46,292 bases of DNA from an uncultured bacterium (GTDB lineage Bacteria > Bacillota > Limnochordia > DTU080 > JAAYLA01), in assembly GCA_937983075.1 (NCBI GenBank), contig CALKAQ010000030.1, positions 1 to 46,292 of the forward strand. The letters run 5' to 3'. A model generated the notes under the pieces. The model ran no database searches. It was not told the origin of the DNA and was given only the letters and a program-made list of their open reading frames with translations. A program made the translations under genes and the position numbers. Shown in pieces: positions 7,016 to 15,596 of the stretch (position 1 is its first letter; every line of letters starts with the position of its first letter).

Positions 7016-7474
7016 ATGACGGGCGAAAGAGATTTGATTGAACATCTTCGACATCATGGGTTGAAAGTGACGCCTCAGCGGCATTTGATCTGTCGGCTCA
7101 TTGCCGAAAACCCCGGAGCTCATCCCACCGCCGAGATGATTTACGAGCAGGCGGTGCGGGTCATGCCCACCCTGTCGAGAAAAACCATTTACACCACAGT
7201 CAACGAATTGGCGGAAATCGGGGCGGTTCGTCTCACGCGTCTCGGCACGGAACCACTGCGGGTCGATTTGACGTTGACTCCTCACGCCCACGGAATATGC
7301 CGCGGTTGTGGCAAAGTCGTAGACATTCCGCTCGATTCCGCTTGGAAGCCGGTTGAAGTCCAAAACGACGTTCCGTTCCATGTCGAAAGCTGCGAAGTGA
7401 TTTACCAAGGTTTGTGTAGCAGTTGTGGGAGCCGGAATGGGTCCGGCGAACTGAACGAAGGCGGGAAGGAATGA
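7016..7474 (+). CDS. Fur-family metal-dependent transcriptional regulator (PerR-like)
   Basis: The 152-residue protein has the Fur winged helix (LKVTPQRHLICRLI, then HPTAEMIYEQ and LSRKTIYTTVNELAE) and a dimerisation domain with HAHGICRGCGKVVDI and a second pair CSSCG. The two CxxC pairs form the structural zinc site of Fur/PerR proteins. The order H-x-H followed by CxxC and the C-terminal CxxC resemble PerR-type peroxide sensors, but Fur or Zur cannot be excluded. Start ATG 7016 follows AGGGGG by eight bases. It is co-transcribed with an IdeR-like gene six bases downstream and has an inverted repeat on its own start point. Confidence 0.85.
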   Translation: MTGERDLIEHLRHHGLKVTPQRHLICRLIAENPGAHPTAEMIYEQAVRVMPTLSRKTIYTTVNELAEIGAVRLTRLGTEPLRVDLTLTPHAHGICRGCGKVVDIPLDSAWKPVEVQNDVPFHVESCEVIYQGLCSSCGSRNGSGELNEGGKE

Positions 7475-7480
7475 CGTACG

Positions 7481-8164
7481 ATGGCGACGGTCCATAACAT
7501 CGGCAAAACAGAGAAGGCAGAAATGTATTTGAAGGCAATCATGATGGTGGGCCAAGAATCTCCGCCCGCCACGGTAACCCGAGTGGCCGAGTTCCTCGGT
7601 GTGTCCCCGGCTTCCGCTTCCGAAATGCTGCGGAGAATGGAACAAAACGGGCTCACCAAAGTGTCCGGCGCGAACGGTGTAACACTGACGCCCAAAGGAG
7701 CCAAAGAGGCGCGGCGGCTCGTCCGACGCATGCGCCTGGCGGAATGTCTGCTGAGCGATATCCTGGGGCTGCCGATCACGCAGCTGTACGAGGAAGCGTG
7801 CAAGCTGGAGCATGCCATCAGCAGCGCCGTGGAAGAACGCATCGTAGCCGTGCTCGGAGAGCCCGAGACGTGCCCGCACGGCTATCCCATTCCATCGCTT
7901 TCGGGCCGGGTTGACTGTCCGCTGGGCGAAAACTTGGCGTCGTTGGAGCCCGGGGAAGAGGCGACGGTCGTCAGCCTGCCGGAGCGGGACAAAGAGCTGT
8001 TGCAATATTTGACCGACATGGGCATTTTGCCGGGCGTTCAGGTGAAGGTGCAGGAGCTTGCCCCATTCAACGGTCCGATCTTTGTGTTGGTTGACGGCCA
8101 GGAGCACGCGATCGCCAAAGAAGCTGCGGAACGGGTACGAGTGCGTTCGGGAAGCGTCAACTAG
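7481..8164 (+). CDS. DtxR/IdeR-family iron-dependent repressor with C-terminal FeoA/SH3-like domain
   Basis: The 227-residue product has three domains as in DtxR/IdeR: an N-terminal winged helix (TVTRVAEFLGVSPASASEML), a dimerisation and metal domain, and an SH3-like FeoA domain from about residue 148. The metal ligands show as EEACKLEH: the Cys, Glu and His triad of the DtxR primary site, where MntR has an acidic residue instead of Cys, so it should sense iron rather than manganese. The following CPHGYPIP block is also conserved. It should repress iron uptake genes; the TTAGG-N4-CCTAA box near 6880 is an obvious target. The transcript ends at the terminator at 8201-8239. Confidence 0.88.
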   Translation: MATVHNIGKTEKAEMYLKAIMMVGQESPPATVTRVAEFLGVSPASASEMLRRMEQNGLTKVSGANGVTLTPKGAKEARRLVRRMRLAECLLSDILGLPITQLYEEACKLEHAISSAVEERIVAVLGEPETCPHGYPIPSLSGRVDCPLGENLASLEPGEEATVVSLPERDKELLQYLTDMGILPGVQVKVQELAPFNGPIFVLVDGQEHAIAKEAAERVRVRSGSVN

Positions 8165-8200
8165 GCAGACGGACCCGACCGCAAGGTTGCCGTTTTGGCC

Positions 8201-8239
8201 GCCGAAGTTGAGCTTGAAAAGCTCACCTTCGGCTTTTTA
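8201..8239 (+). terminator. Rho-independent terminator of the fur-ideR operon
   Basis: GCCGAAGTTGAGCT (8201-8214) pairs with AGCTCACCTTCGGC (8220-8233) with one mismatch; a T tract (TTTTTATT) follows. It lies 37 bases after the IdeR-like stop codon. Confidence 0.9.
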
Positions 8240-8250
8240 TTCGTCTTGAA

Positions 8251-8982
8251 TCAACCTGTGGCGAACTCATCGCTGAGGCGTGGCAATATTTTGGCCTCGG
8301 TGAGACGCTGGATCACCGTTTGAGCCGCTTCTTCCGGCGTGTCGACAACCTGAAAGAGATTGATCTCATGCGGGCTGATGCAGCCCTCACCGATCAGCGT
8401 TTGTTCCATCCACTTCACCAGCGGATGCCAAAACTTGCTGTCGTACAAGACGATGGGCATTTCTTCGACTTTCCCGCACTGCACCAGCGTGAGGACTTCG
8501 AAAAACTCGTCGAGGGTGCCATAGCCACCGGGGAAGATGATGAATGCGTTGGCATAGCGGACGAGCATCAGCTTGCGAACAAAAAAATAACGGAAGTGGA
8601 GCGAAATGTCTTGATAGTCGTTGGGCCTTTCTTCCATCGGCAGTTCGATGTTGCAGGCGGCCGAAATGCCGCCGCCTTCTTGAGCACCGCGATTGCCTGC
8701 TTCCATGATGCCGGGTCCGCCACCGGTAATGACGGAAAGACCGGCCTCAGCGAGCAGACGCGCCGTGGTGCGGGCCGCGATGGCGGCGGGATGATCCTGG
8801 GGAAAGCGCGCCGAGCCGAAAATGGCCACAGTAGGCCCTAAATTCGCAAGTGCTTCAAAACCTCCGACAATTTCGCTCTGCATACGCAAAACCCGCCACG
8901 CATCTTTTTCGGGAGAAGAGCGGCGGGCATGGTTTTTCAATACGGATCGATTCGTCAGGTGCGACAGACCTTGTTCCTCCAT
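8251..8982 (-). CDS. LOG family protein (nucleoside monophosphate phosphoribohydrolase-like)
   Basis: The 243-residue protein has the LOG/lysine-decarboxylase-like Rossmann fold motifs: VAIFGSARF, VITGGGPGIMEAGNRGAQEGG, and the catalytic PGGYGTLDEFFEVLT. Proteins with PGGxGTxxE release the base from nucleoside 5'-monophosphates (cytokinin-activating LOG activity is the best-known case); the physiological substrate in Bacillota is unclear. The common annotation lysine decarboxylase for this family is wrong. Start ATG 8982 follows AAAGGAG. A consensus -10 (TATAAT on the minus strand, 9015-9020) lies upstream, without a good -35. It converges with the fur-ideR operon. Confidence 0.85.
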   Translation of the reverse strand: MEEQGLSHLTNRSVLKNHARRSSPEKDAWRVLRMQSEIVGGFEALANLGPTVAIFGSARFPQDHPAAIAARTTARLLAEAGLSVITGGGPGIMEAGNRGAQEGGGISAACNIELPMEERPNDYQDISLHFRYFFVRKLMLVRYANAFIIFPGGYGTLDEFFEVLTLVQCGKVEEMPIVLYDSKFWHPLVKWMEQTLIGEGCISPHEINLFQVVDTPEEAAQTVIQRLTEAKILPRLSDEFATG

Positions 8983-9135
8983 GGACGGTTGGCTCCTTTC
9001 ACGTATCCCCTACCATTATACACGCCCGGATTTGCCGCAGCGAGCACCCGTGGCCACGCAAATCGTGGATGAACGTGTCGGAACTCCCAACCCGCCGTAT
9101 CGTAAAGCGATTTGTCGCGTGCCATCTATTGTATG

Positions 9136-10056
9136 CTACTGCCGGTCGATCACCATGGCGCCAAACACGATGGCAAGGTAAAGGATCGAGTAGAAGAACA
9201 GCTTCTTGGCCGCGCGGTGGTCGTCGTCTTTAGCTTTCGCCGATCGGACCGCCAAGATGATGAAATAAATTCCGGCCAGCGCTGCCGCTGTGAAATAGAG
9301 CCATCCGGTGGCACCCAACGGGGTCAACAGCAAGCTGACGATGGTCAAAATGACCGTATAGATGATGATCTGCCGGTTGGTTGCCTCGACGCCGTGCACG
9401 TTGGGCATCATGGGCACGTTCACCTTTTGGTAATCTTCGGAAGCGAAAAGGGCGAGCGCCCAAAAATGCGGCGGCGTCCATAAGAAAATCACCAAAAAGA
9501 GAACGACTGCAGGCCACGCAACCGTTCCGGTCGCGGCGGCCCAGGCGATGAGAGGCGGCACCGAACCGGCGGCTCCGCCGATGACGATGTTTTGCGGTGT
9601 TGAGCGCTTCAGCCAAAGCGTGTAGATAAACACGTAAAACAAGATGCCGAAAGCAGCCCAGAAGGCGGCGAGCGGATTGGCCAGCCATGCGAGAAAAGCT
9701 ACGGCGACAATCCCGGTGATGATGCCGAACCACAAAGCTTCAGAAGGAGTGAGTCGCCCGGAAGGGATGGGACGGTTGCGGGTCCGGCGCATGATGCCGT
9801 CGATGTCACGGTCGATGTAGCAGTTTAAGGCGTTGGCTGAGCCGGCCGACAACGCAGTTCCCAGCAAAGTGACCAACGTAAGGCCCAAGGGAGGCACAGT
9901 GCCGGTGGCCACCCACAACGTCGTATATCCCGTGATCAACATCAGCATGACGATGCGCGGTTTCGTCAGCTCATAATAATCGTTTAGCTTGCCCCATCTG
10001 GTGCCTCTGGGAACTTGATTCGCCAAGGCGTGTTCGGAAACTTGTCCACGGGCCAT
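9136..10056 (-). CDS. ctaB: Protoheme IX farnesyltransferase (heme O synthase)
   Basis: A 306-residue UbiA-superfamily membrane prenyltransferase with about nine helices. The prenyl-diphosphate-binding motif N-C-Y-I-D-R-D-I-D-G is followed by MRRTRNRPIPSGRL, the heme O synthase signature; the second Asp-rich region is partly visible (WTPPHFWALALF, then DYQKVNVPMMP). It converts heme B to heme O for heme-copper terminal oxidases, so the organism respires oxygen. Unlike many Bacilli it is not next to ctaA or cox genes here. ATG 10056 is preceded by AAAGGGGATTTACGGAG. Confidence 0.95.
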   Translation of the reverse strand: MARGQVSEHALANQVPRGTRWGKLNDYYELTKPRIVMLMLITGYTTLWVATGTVPPLGLTLVTLLGTALSAGSANALNCYIDRDIDGIMRRTRNRPIPSGRLTPSEALWFGIITGIVAVAFLAWLANPLAAFWAAFGILFYVFIYTLWLKRSTPQNIVIGGAAGSVPPLIAWAAATGTVAWPAVVLFLVIFLWTPPHFWALALFASEDYQKVNVPMMPNVHGVEATNRQIIIYTVILTIVSLLLTPLGATGWLYFTAAALAGIYFIILAVRSAKAKDDDHRAAKKLFFYSILYLAIVFGAMVIDRQ

Positions 10057-10261
10057 CTCCGTAAATCCCCTTTCCCGACCCTATGAACGTGCGAAAAACC
10101 CAGATTGCCCTTGTTGGTTGATTCTGGCGGATGCGCAACGGAAGGAGGTCGGTTGTCGTACTGATGAGCGCCAACTGAACGTCGGCGTAGATGATGAGGC
10201 GGGACCCTACGACGTGGAAAGAAAAATAGGACCCCCGACATGAGAGTTTTGACACGGGGAT

Positions 10262-10906
10262 TCAGTTCTCCTGCGTCAGGCGATTGCTGGCAGGCGTATG
10301 AGTAACGACGGCGATGCCTTTTCGTGCGGCAATTTGCGCTCGGGGGCGGTTCATTTCGTTGCTGACGCTCAAGCTCGAAGCAAAGCGTAAATCCGTATTG
10401 GACAAAGGCCAACGGAGGCCGGTGGTATATACGCCTTCGACGACGGGCGAAAGCGGCACGATGGAAACGGTGTCACCGGGTTGTCCGTCGAGGATGATGG
10501 TCTCGCCGCTGCGCAGGAGATACGCCCTTTCGTGTCCGTCCGTGACCCAGCCGGCGGCTCCCACAGCGTGCACGTGCTCCAACAAAAAGATGTTGGCGAG
10601 CGTATGGTCGAGCCTGCCGCCGAGCCCTCCAGCAATTACCACCGTTTTGGCGCCGCGGCGGAGCGCTTCATGTACGGCCATTTCGCCGTCGGTAAAATCT
10701 TTGTCACGCGGCACGCGTTCGACGCGGGTGCCTTCGGTCAGCTTGGCAATGTCTTCGGATGACAATGAGTCCAAATCGCCCACGACAACATGCGGCATCA
10801 CCCCTTGGGCAAGCGCATGACGCGAGCCGCCGTCTGCCGCGATGATGTGATCCCACGCGGACGGTTCGATGGAAAAGTGGCGCAGTTCGCCTGCGAGCAA
10901 AACCAA
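10262..10906 (-). CDS. thiN: Thiamine pyrophosphokinase (start uncertain)
   Basis: The protein shows the thiamine diphosphokinase motifs: IIAADGGSRHAL, VVGDLDSLS (GDxDS), VPRDKDFTDGEMAV (the KD-x-TD metal/ATP site) and GGLGGRLDHTLANI. It makes thiamine diphosphate, used by the transketolase in this window. The start is unclear. TTG 10906 gives 214 residues, begins right at the first beta-strand (VLLAGEL) and has GAGG seven bases upstream. The strongest ribosome binding site, GAGGAGGG, instead sits seven bases before an in-frame ATT at 10933. An ATG at 11011 has no binding site. The gene is divergent from a LysM-domain gene. Confidence 0.88.
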   Translation of the reverse strand: MVLLAGELRHFSIEPSAWDHIIAADGGSRHALAQGVMPHVVVGDLDSLSSEDIAKLTEGTRVERVPRDKDFTDGEMAVHEALRRGAKTVVIAGGLGGRLDHTLANIFLLEHVHAVGAAGWVTDGHERAYLLRSGETIILDGQPGDTVSIVPLSPVVEGVYTTGLRWPLSNTDLRFASSLSVSNEMNRPRAQIAARKGIAVVTHTPASNRLTQEN

Positions 10907-11074
10907 CGCGTTGCCTCGTTGAGTCGGTGAAATGGCCTGTCCCTCCTCGATCCGTAATGTTGGATTCTTCCATAAAACCACGGATGACACCTGCTCGCGG
11001 TGGCAGTTCATAACGGGAGCGGGCACAGCATATATATCCTTCTGTCCGAAGAATGGCTGACGGGGGGAAGTGCG

Positions 11075-11626
11075 TTGGCGATCAATTTGAACCGAGTACG
11101 CGGGGACCGATCTCCTTACCGTTTGGTCGTGCGGGAAGGTGATACACTGCGTTCGCTTTCGGAGCTTTTGGAAGTCGAACCGGCCGCCTTGCGGGCCGCA
11201 AATCCGAATATTGATCTCGATGAACTGGTTCCTGGCATGGAACTGATGATTCCGGAGTCGAGTGTCATCGTCGTTGGCGATGCTGCTGAATCGGGCGCCG
11301 ACGCCAGGGATGAAGCCGGCACTGAGGAAGGTGCACAAACAGCGAGCGATCCGGGCCTGTCCGAAACGGCCGACGGTGTGGCGGCGATTCCATCGGAAGA
11401 CGGCGACGGCGAACCATCCGAGGCTGATGCAGGAGCAGACGAGGAAGAAACCGAGCAGACGGCCGACGCAGCGGCGGAAGCCGAAGGCGATCGTGCACAA
11501 GATGCGAGCGACACGCAAGACGATGCGCCGCAGCGCGCCGCAAGTGAGCAGACCTCACCGGCTGATGCCGAAACGCCCCGCCCCCGGTATGAAACGATTT
11601 CGTGGAAGCCCTTTCCGAAGATTTGA
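11075..11626 (+). CDS. N-terminal LysM-domain protein with acidic low-complexity tail
   Basis: With a TTG start at 11075 the protein has 183 residues; a GTG at 11000 would add 25. Residues about 14-59 are one LysM domain (YRLVVREGDTLRSLSELLEV, then AANPNIDLDELVPGMELMIP). The remaining 110 residues are very rich in A, E, D, S and T and end in YETISWKPFPKI. There is no signal peptide, so LysM is presented in the cytosol. In spore formers this arrangement is typical of SafA-like coat or forespore-surface proteins, where LysM binds the spore cortex from the mother-cell side. That role is inferred from architecture only. It is divergent from thiN. Confidence 0.7.
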   Translation: MAINLNRVRGDRSPYRLVVREGDTLRSLSELLEVEPAALRAANPNIDLDELVPGMELMIPESSVIVVGDAAESGADARDEAGTEEGAQTASDPGLSETADGVAAIPSEDGDGEPSEADAGADEEETEQTADAAAEAEGDRAQDASDTQDDAPQRAASEQTSPADAETPRPRYETISWKPFPKI

Positions 11627-11707
11627 GCAGGACTTCCCGCCGGGCTGTGCAAAATGTATTAGATATGTATACACTTTGCGGCTTAGTTAAGCCGGGGGGT
11701 AAACAAC

Positions 11708-12049
11708 ATGCTCTCGGAGTATCTTAAAGGATTTATCGACGCGCTATGCTATCCCATCTACCGAGGAGCGCGCGACGCGGGTTGCGTCCAGGTCCCCGCC
11801 GACCAAGTGCATCGAGCCGTCGAACGCATTCAAAAGTCGGGCTGTTTGGCCGTCATCGGCAAAGAAACGGATACAGGCGAAGTGGTCGTTTGGGCAGTAC
11901 GGAATGAAAGCGTCAAGCGCCGTTTGACGGAATTGTTGGCGCTCGGTCCCGACGAAAAAGAACGCTACCACCTCGAGGTGGGGAAGCTCCTCGGTTACAG
12001 TGAACAACACATCCGAATATTTCTCGAAACGGAACATCCAACGGTATAA
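11708..12049 (+). CDS. Hypothetical protein (113 aa)
   Basis: A 113-residue soluble protein with a good start (ATG 11708, GGGGGG tract about eight bases upstream). The sequence starts MLSEYLKGFIDALCYPIYRG, has a central alpha/beta part (GCLAVIGKETDTGEVVVWAV) and ends in a helical LLGYSEQHIRIFLE segment. I do not recognise the family. A possible -10 (TATACA, 11668-11673) lies upstream without a clear -35. It stands alone between the LysM gene and the M20 peptidase gene. Confidence 0.6.
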   Translation: MLSEYLKGFIDALCYPIYRGARDAGCVQVPADQVHRAVERIQKSGCLAVIGKETDTGEVVVWAVRNESVKRRLTELLALGPDEKERYHLEVGKLLGYSEQHIRIFLETEHPTV

Positions 12050-12157
12050 CCATTTATCGGCATTCCACCGCGCACGGTTGAATGCGGCTCCCCTTTTCCG
12101 CACCCATACGCGAGGCCTGCGATACAAGCACAGCAGGTCCGATCACGCACGTTTTAC

Positions 12158-12174
12158 CAGCCGATCATCGGCTG
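12158..12174. repeat. 17-bp perfect palindrome
   Basis: CAGCCGAT-C-ATCGGCTG lies in the 244-base gap between the 113-residue hypothetical and the M20 peptidase gene. No T tract follows. It could be an operator or a chance stem; nothing else is visible in this gap. Confidence 0.35.
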
Positions 12175-12293
12175 CGACACGCACATCGTCTCCTGCTCTC
12201 GTTGCCGAACGGTTCGCCGGATGGACACAATCTTGCCTTTAATATGCGGTATATTGGTAGCGGTTGGCTCATCTCGCAGAAGGATGGTGCACG

Positions 12294-13481
12294 ATGGCGC
12301 AGTCGCTGAAGCATGCCGCCGCTTGGAACGGATCCGACCCGCTGGAAATCGTCAAGGCCCTCATTGCCTTCCCAACATATGGATCAGCATTGGGTGTTGA
12401 AGATGCCGCAGCGGGCTATTTGGCGGAACGTTTTGAGCGCTTGGGCATTCCCACCTTGGTGCGCCGCGAGCCCGGCGGAAGACGGTTCAATGTCGTCGCG
12501 CGGCTGGGACAGGGGAAACCGACGCTCATGCTCAATGGGCATATGGATGTCGTTCCACCGGGGGATTTGAAACGGTGGAGCACGCCTCCGTTTGCACCGA
12601 GCGTTGTCGACGGCTATTTGTTCGGGCGCGGCGCATGCGATGCCAAGGGGGGCCTTGGCTGCATGGCGGCGGCATTTGAGCGCCTTTGGAAAGAAGGGGC
12701 TCACCGTTCTCAGCATGGTTCCATCCTCTTTGTCGCCGTCGGCGGCGAGGAAACGGGAGGCACTGGAATCGCCTGCGAACTGGAGTCCGGATTGACTGCC
12801 GATGCCGCTGTCGTCGCCGAGCCTACCCAATGCATACCCCATACGGCGCATAAAGGACGTTTTTCGCTGCGCATCACCGTGGAAGGAAAACCCGCCCATG
12901 CCAGCAATCCGGCGGCGGGAGTCAACGCGATCAGCGGTATGATGCGGCTGCTGCCGTACATCGAGCAAGTGCACGAGGCGCTCCAGCAAAAGAGCCACCC
13001 GCTGTTGGGCCCGGCTGCGTCGACGGTGACGCGCATCGAAGGCGGCTCGGCCGTCAACGTCGTCCCGGATCGCTGCAGCGTGTGGGTCGACAGGCGTTTG
13101 CTGCCCGGCGAGACGCCTGAAGCAGCGCTGGCGGAGTATGATCAGGCGATTGCGGCTGCACGGCAGGCGCATCCTGACCTCCAAGTCAGCCGCGAGATGT
13201 TCGATGTCGCCTTGCCGGCGGAAACGCAGGATGCCAAGCTGGCAGCCTTGTTCGAAGCGGAAGCCAGTCGCGTTTTGGGACGGCCGGTGCAGGCGGCAGG
13301 CTTTCACGCGACGTGCGACATGGCTCATCTTGTCCACGACGGGGGCATTCCGACGCTCATCTTCGGCCCGGGCGATCTGGCATGGGCTCATCAATACGAC
13401 GAACGGGTGGCGGTCAGCGAATTGTACCAGGCCGCCGAAGTATATTACCGCGCAGCCCGGCGCTGGCTTGGCATCGGCTGA
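12294..13481 (+). CDS. M20 family metallopeptidase, ArgE/DapE type
   Basis: The 395-residue protein has all the di-zinc aminoacylase motifs: NGHMDVVPPG (His and Asp ligands), GACDAKGGLG (bridging Asp), VGGEETGG (catalytic Glu and ligand Glu), VVAEPT, and a C-terminal FGPGDLAWAHQYDERV with the last His. A dimerisation domain lies between about 185 and 300. It should remove an acyl group from an N-acyl amino acid (acetylornithine, succinyl-diaminopimelate or a related amide); which one cannot be decided, as no arg or dap gene is near. Start ATG 12294 has AAGGA nine bases upstream. No signal peptide. Confidence 0.88.
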   Translation: MAQSLKHAAAWNGSDPLEIVKALIAFPTYGSALGVEDAAAGYLAERFERLGIPTLVRREPGGRRFNVVARLGQGKPTLMLNGHMDVVPPGDLKRWSTPPFAPSVVDGYLFGRGACDAKGGLGCMAAAFERLWKEGAHRSQHGSILFVAVGGEETGGTGIACELESGLTADAAVVAEPTQCIPHTAHKGRFSLRITVEGKPAHASNPAAGVNAISGMMRLLPYIEQVHEALQQKSHPLLGPAASTVTRIEGGSAVNVVPDRCSVWVDRRLLPGETPEAALAEYDQAIAAARQAHPDLQVSREMFDVALPAETQDAKLAALFEAEASRVLGRPVQAAGFHATCDMAHLVHDGGIPTLIFGPGDLAWAHQYDERVAVSELYQAAEVYYRAARRWLGIG

Positions 13482-13484
13482 CCG

Positions 13485-13820
13485 TCAGCGCTCTGGTGAG
13501 GGCAACACCAAATGTTCGCCGTCCCATGTCGTTTCTTCCATGTCCTCCGAATCCAGCACGGACAAGATCATAAAATGGATGCGCACAAACTCGGGAAACC
13601 AATGGACGGCGATGATTTCCCCGGTTGCAAACCGGACGGCGGGGCCTTCCTGCGAAAGCCAGTAAATGTGGACACGTCCTTCGATGGACGCTCTGCTTTT
13701 TAAGCGCTCCATGACCCGGGGATGCACGTGGTGGGTCGCATAAGCCAGATGGTAAAACGCTCCGCTGCCCAGCCGGCGTAAGTTTTCCAACACCCAGGCA
13801 CCTTTCACCGCGAGTCGCAC
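13485..13820 (-). CDS. Hypothetical protein (111 aa)
   Basis: A 111-residue soluble protein beginning at GTG 13820, six bases after GAGGTG; the GTG at 13829 is too close to the binding site. It has an N-terminal helix (WVLENLRRLGSGAFYHLAYA), a basic centre and a beta-rich, W/F-rich C-terminal half ending in a DSEDMEETTWDGEHLVL segment. I do not recognise it. Its stop is three bases from the M20 peptidase stop on the opposite strand. Confidence 0.55.
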   Translation of the reverse strand: MRLAVKGAWVLENLRRLGSGAFYHLAYATHHVHPRVMERLKSRASIEGRVHIYWLSQEGPAVRFATGEIIAVHWFPEFVRIHFMILSVLDSEDMEETTWDGEHLVLPSPER

Positions 13821-14199
13821 GGCAACCACCTCGCCTTATGGTACGCCGGAGGCAGGGAATAGGTTCCAAAAAAAGAACACCCCCGATACGTTCCGGGGGT
13901 CGGGGGTTGGGATACGGAGGGGGGTGTTCTTCTTTTGTATCTCAATTAAAATGATAATGGAAGAAACCGCTTGAAGCTATAAGGCATGAGCCCCAAAAAC
14001 CTCTAGGACTTTGGTACTATATTCCCCGCCTCGATTCCGCCTTGTCCCAAGAGAATGTGCAATTGTGGCAGGATCAACCATTGTGCCAGCCGAAATGGTG
14101 TATCTGTCAGCCCAACGGTGGCTTGGACCCTCCCCGTCGTATTGCGCTTGTCATGGACGACAGGCTGACGACGTAAATCTAAGGAGGAGCACAGGGGGG
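13821..14199. other. Gene-free divergent interval (379 bp) with a long hairpin
   Basis: No convincing open frame is seen here. Stem 13873-13884 (AAGAACACCCCC) pairs perfectly with 13920-13931 (GGGGGTGTTCTT) around a 35-base G-rich loop in which GATACG occurs twice. An A run precedes and a T-rich run follows, so it would act as a terminator on either strand, yet both flanking genes point away from it. The 3' part (14000-14180) holds no motif I can name; AAGGAGGAG at 14181 belongs to the VanW gene. Confidence 0.6.
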
Positions 14200-15549
14200 A
14201 TGGTGCAGGTGAGGGCATGGGTGATTCATCTGCGTTCGCTGTGGTGGATCGTCTTGATCGCGCTGACTGTCTCCGTCGTCACAGGGGCAGGCGTCGCTTT
14301 GGAACGTCATCTGCATCCCACCGTCTACATCGCTGGGCTTCGCTTTGACGCTTCCCGGGCCGAAGAAGTCCGACTTGCCCTCCTTGCCCTGCAAAACCGC
14401 CCCATCACGCTCCGCACTCTCCAAGGCGAAACGTGGCAGACAACTCCAACCGAATTAGGGGTCCGCATCGACGTCGACAAGGCCATCGATCAGGCTTGGA
14501 AAGCACTGGAACTGCCGTTTGGCGCCCGTTTGGGCATGTGGGTCGACGAATCGGAAACGTTTGAAATACACATCCCGCTGACGGCCGATGTCGACGCCGA
14601 ACGGCTGTATTCCGCTCTCGTCGCTTTGGCTCCGGACCTGGAGCGCGATCCGGTTGACGCTCGCCTGTATGTTCGGCCGGAAGGACCGGTGATTGACCCG
14701 GGCCAGATCGGCTATCGTCCCGACATCCAGGCTACCCGAACACAGGTCCTGCGCGCGTCAATGAGTCGCAATGATCGAACAGCATACGTTATTTTAGAGT
14801 CAATTCCACCTTCTGTTGCTCCGGAGCATCTCGAGGCCGTCAAGTCGCTTTCGCTGTTGAGCGAATTTACCACCACGTACGACGACGGACCTGAAAATGC
14901 CGGTCGCGCCACCAACATTCGGCTTGCCGTTGAGCGCATCGACGGTGCGGTATTGCGCCCGGGCGACGTGTTCTCATTGAATGAGCAGACGGGTCCGCGC
15001 ACTGAAGCCGAAGGTTACCAAACCGCACCGGTGATTATCGACGGAGAACTCGTGCCCGGCATCGGGGGCGGAGTCAGCCAGGTGACGTCAACGGTTTTCA
15101 ACGCCGCACTGCTGGGCGGGATGGAAGTCATCGAGTATCACAGTCATTCCCGTCCGGTTTCTTATGTGCCGTTGGGGCGTGACGCCACGGTTTGGTACGA
15201 TGTTTTGGACTTTCGCTTCAAGAACACGTGGCATGATCTCGTCATCGTTCAAGCGATAGCCGACGGCGGTTTGCTTTCCGTCAAGTTGTGGTCGCCGTCG
15301 CCAACCGATCGACGCTCGGTAGCGATCCGGACTGAAACGCTTGAAGTTTACGCCGCTCCGGTGGAAGAAAGGGTCGACCCGAACCTGCCGCCGGGCGAAC
15401 GGGTCATCGAAGCCGCAGGTCGCGACGGACGGCGCGTCGCCATCCATCAAACGGTGTACGAAGACGGTGTGGTCGTCGCCCGTCGAACGTTGTACGCGAC
15501 GTACCGTACCAGCCCGGAAGTGTGGCGTGTCGGGCCGGATGAACCATAA
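14200..15549 (+). CDS. VanW-family protein with C-terminal G5 domain (YoaR-like)
   Basis: The 449-residue product has an N-terminal membrane anchor (residues about 11-30), a peptidoglycan-binding-4-like region (about 40-250), the VanW domain (GDVFSLNEQTGPRTEAEGYQ, IDGELVPGIGGGVSQVTSTV, then EYHSHSRPVSYVPLGRDATV) and a C-terminal G5 domain (about 380-445, with ERVDPNLPPGERVI). It is predicted to face the cell wall; G5 domains bind wall or surface glycans, and the VanW activity is unknown despite co-occurrence with vancomycin-resistance clusters. No resistance genes are nearby. ATG 14200 is used; AAGGAGGAG lies 10-12 bases upstream, slightly far. The stop converges with the next minus-strand gene. 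Confidence 0.82.
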   Translation: MVQVRAWVIHLRSLWWIVLIALTVSVVTGAGVALERHLHPTVYIAGLRFDASRAEEVRLALLALQNRPITLRTLQGETWQTTPTELGVRIDVDKAIDQAWKALELPFGARLGMWVDESETFEIHIPLTADVDAERLYSALVALAPDLERDPVDARLYVRPEGPVIDPGQIGYRPDIQATRTQVLRASMSRNDRTAYVILESIPPSVAPEHLEAVKSLSLLSEFTTTYDDGPENAGRATNIRLAVERIDGAVLRPGDVFSLNEQTGPRTEAEGYQTAPVIIDGELVPGIGGGVSQVTSTVFNAALLGGMEVIEYHSHSRPVSYVPLGRDATVWYDVLDFRFKNTWHDLVIVQAIADGGLLSVKLWSPSPTDRRSVAIRTETLEVYAAPVEERVDPNLPPGERVIEAAGRDGRRVAIHQTVYEDGVVVARRTLYATYRTSPEVWRVGPDEP

Positions 15550-15596
15550 AGCGCGGCCCGGCGAGGGCGAGCGAAGCTCGACGGCATCGCAAGGCC

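Noticed and set aside
8251..8982. Lysine decarboxylase annotation for the LOG protein
   Set aside because: The PGGxGTxxE motif identifies the LOG phosphoribohydrolase family; there is no PLP-binding site.
10934..11518. N-terminal extension of thiN up to 11518
   Set aside because: It would run antisense through the LysM gene and is low in conserved sequence; thiamine pyrophosphokinases are about 210-220 residues.
14200..15549. VanW gene as a vancomycin-resistance marker
   Set aside because: vanW-like genes with G5 domains are common in Bacillota without resistance; no vanHAX, vanS or vanR is present.
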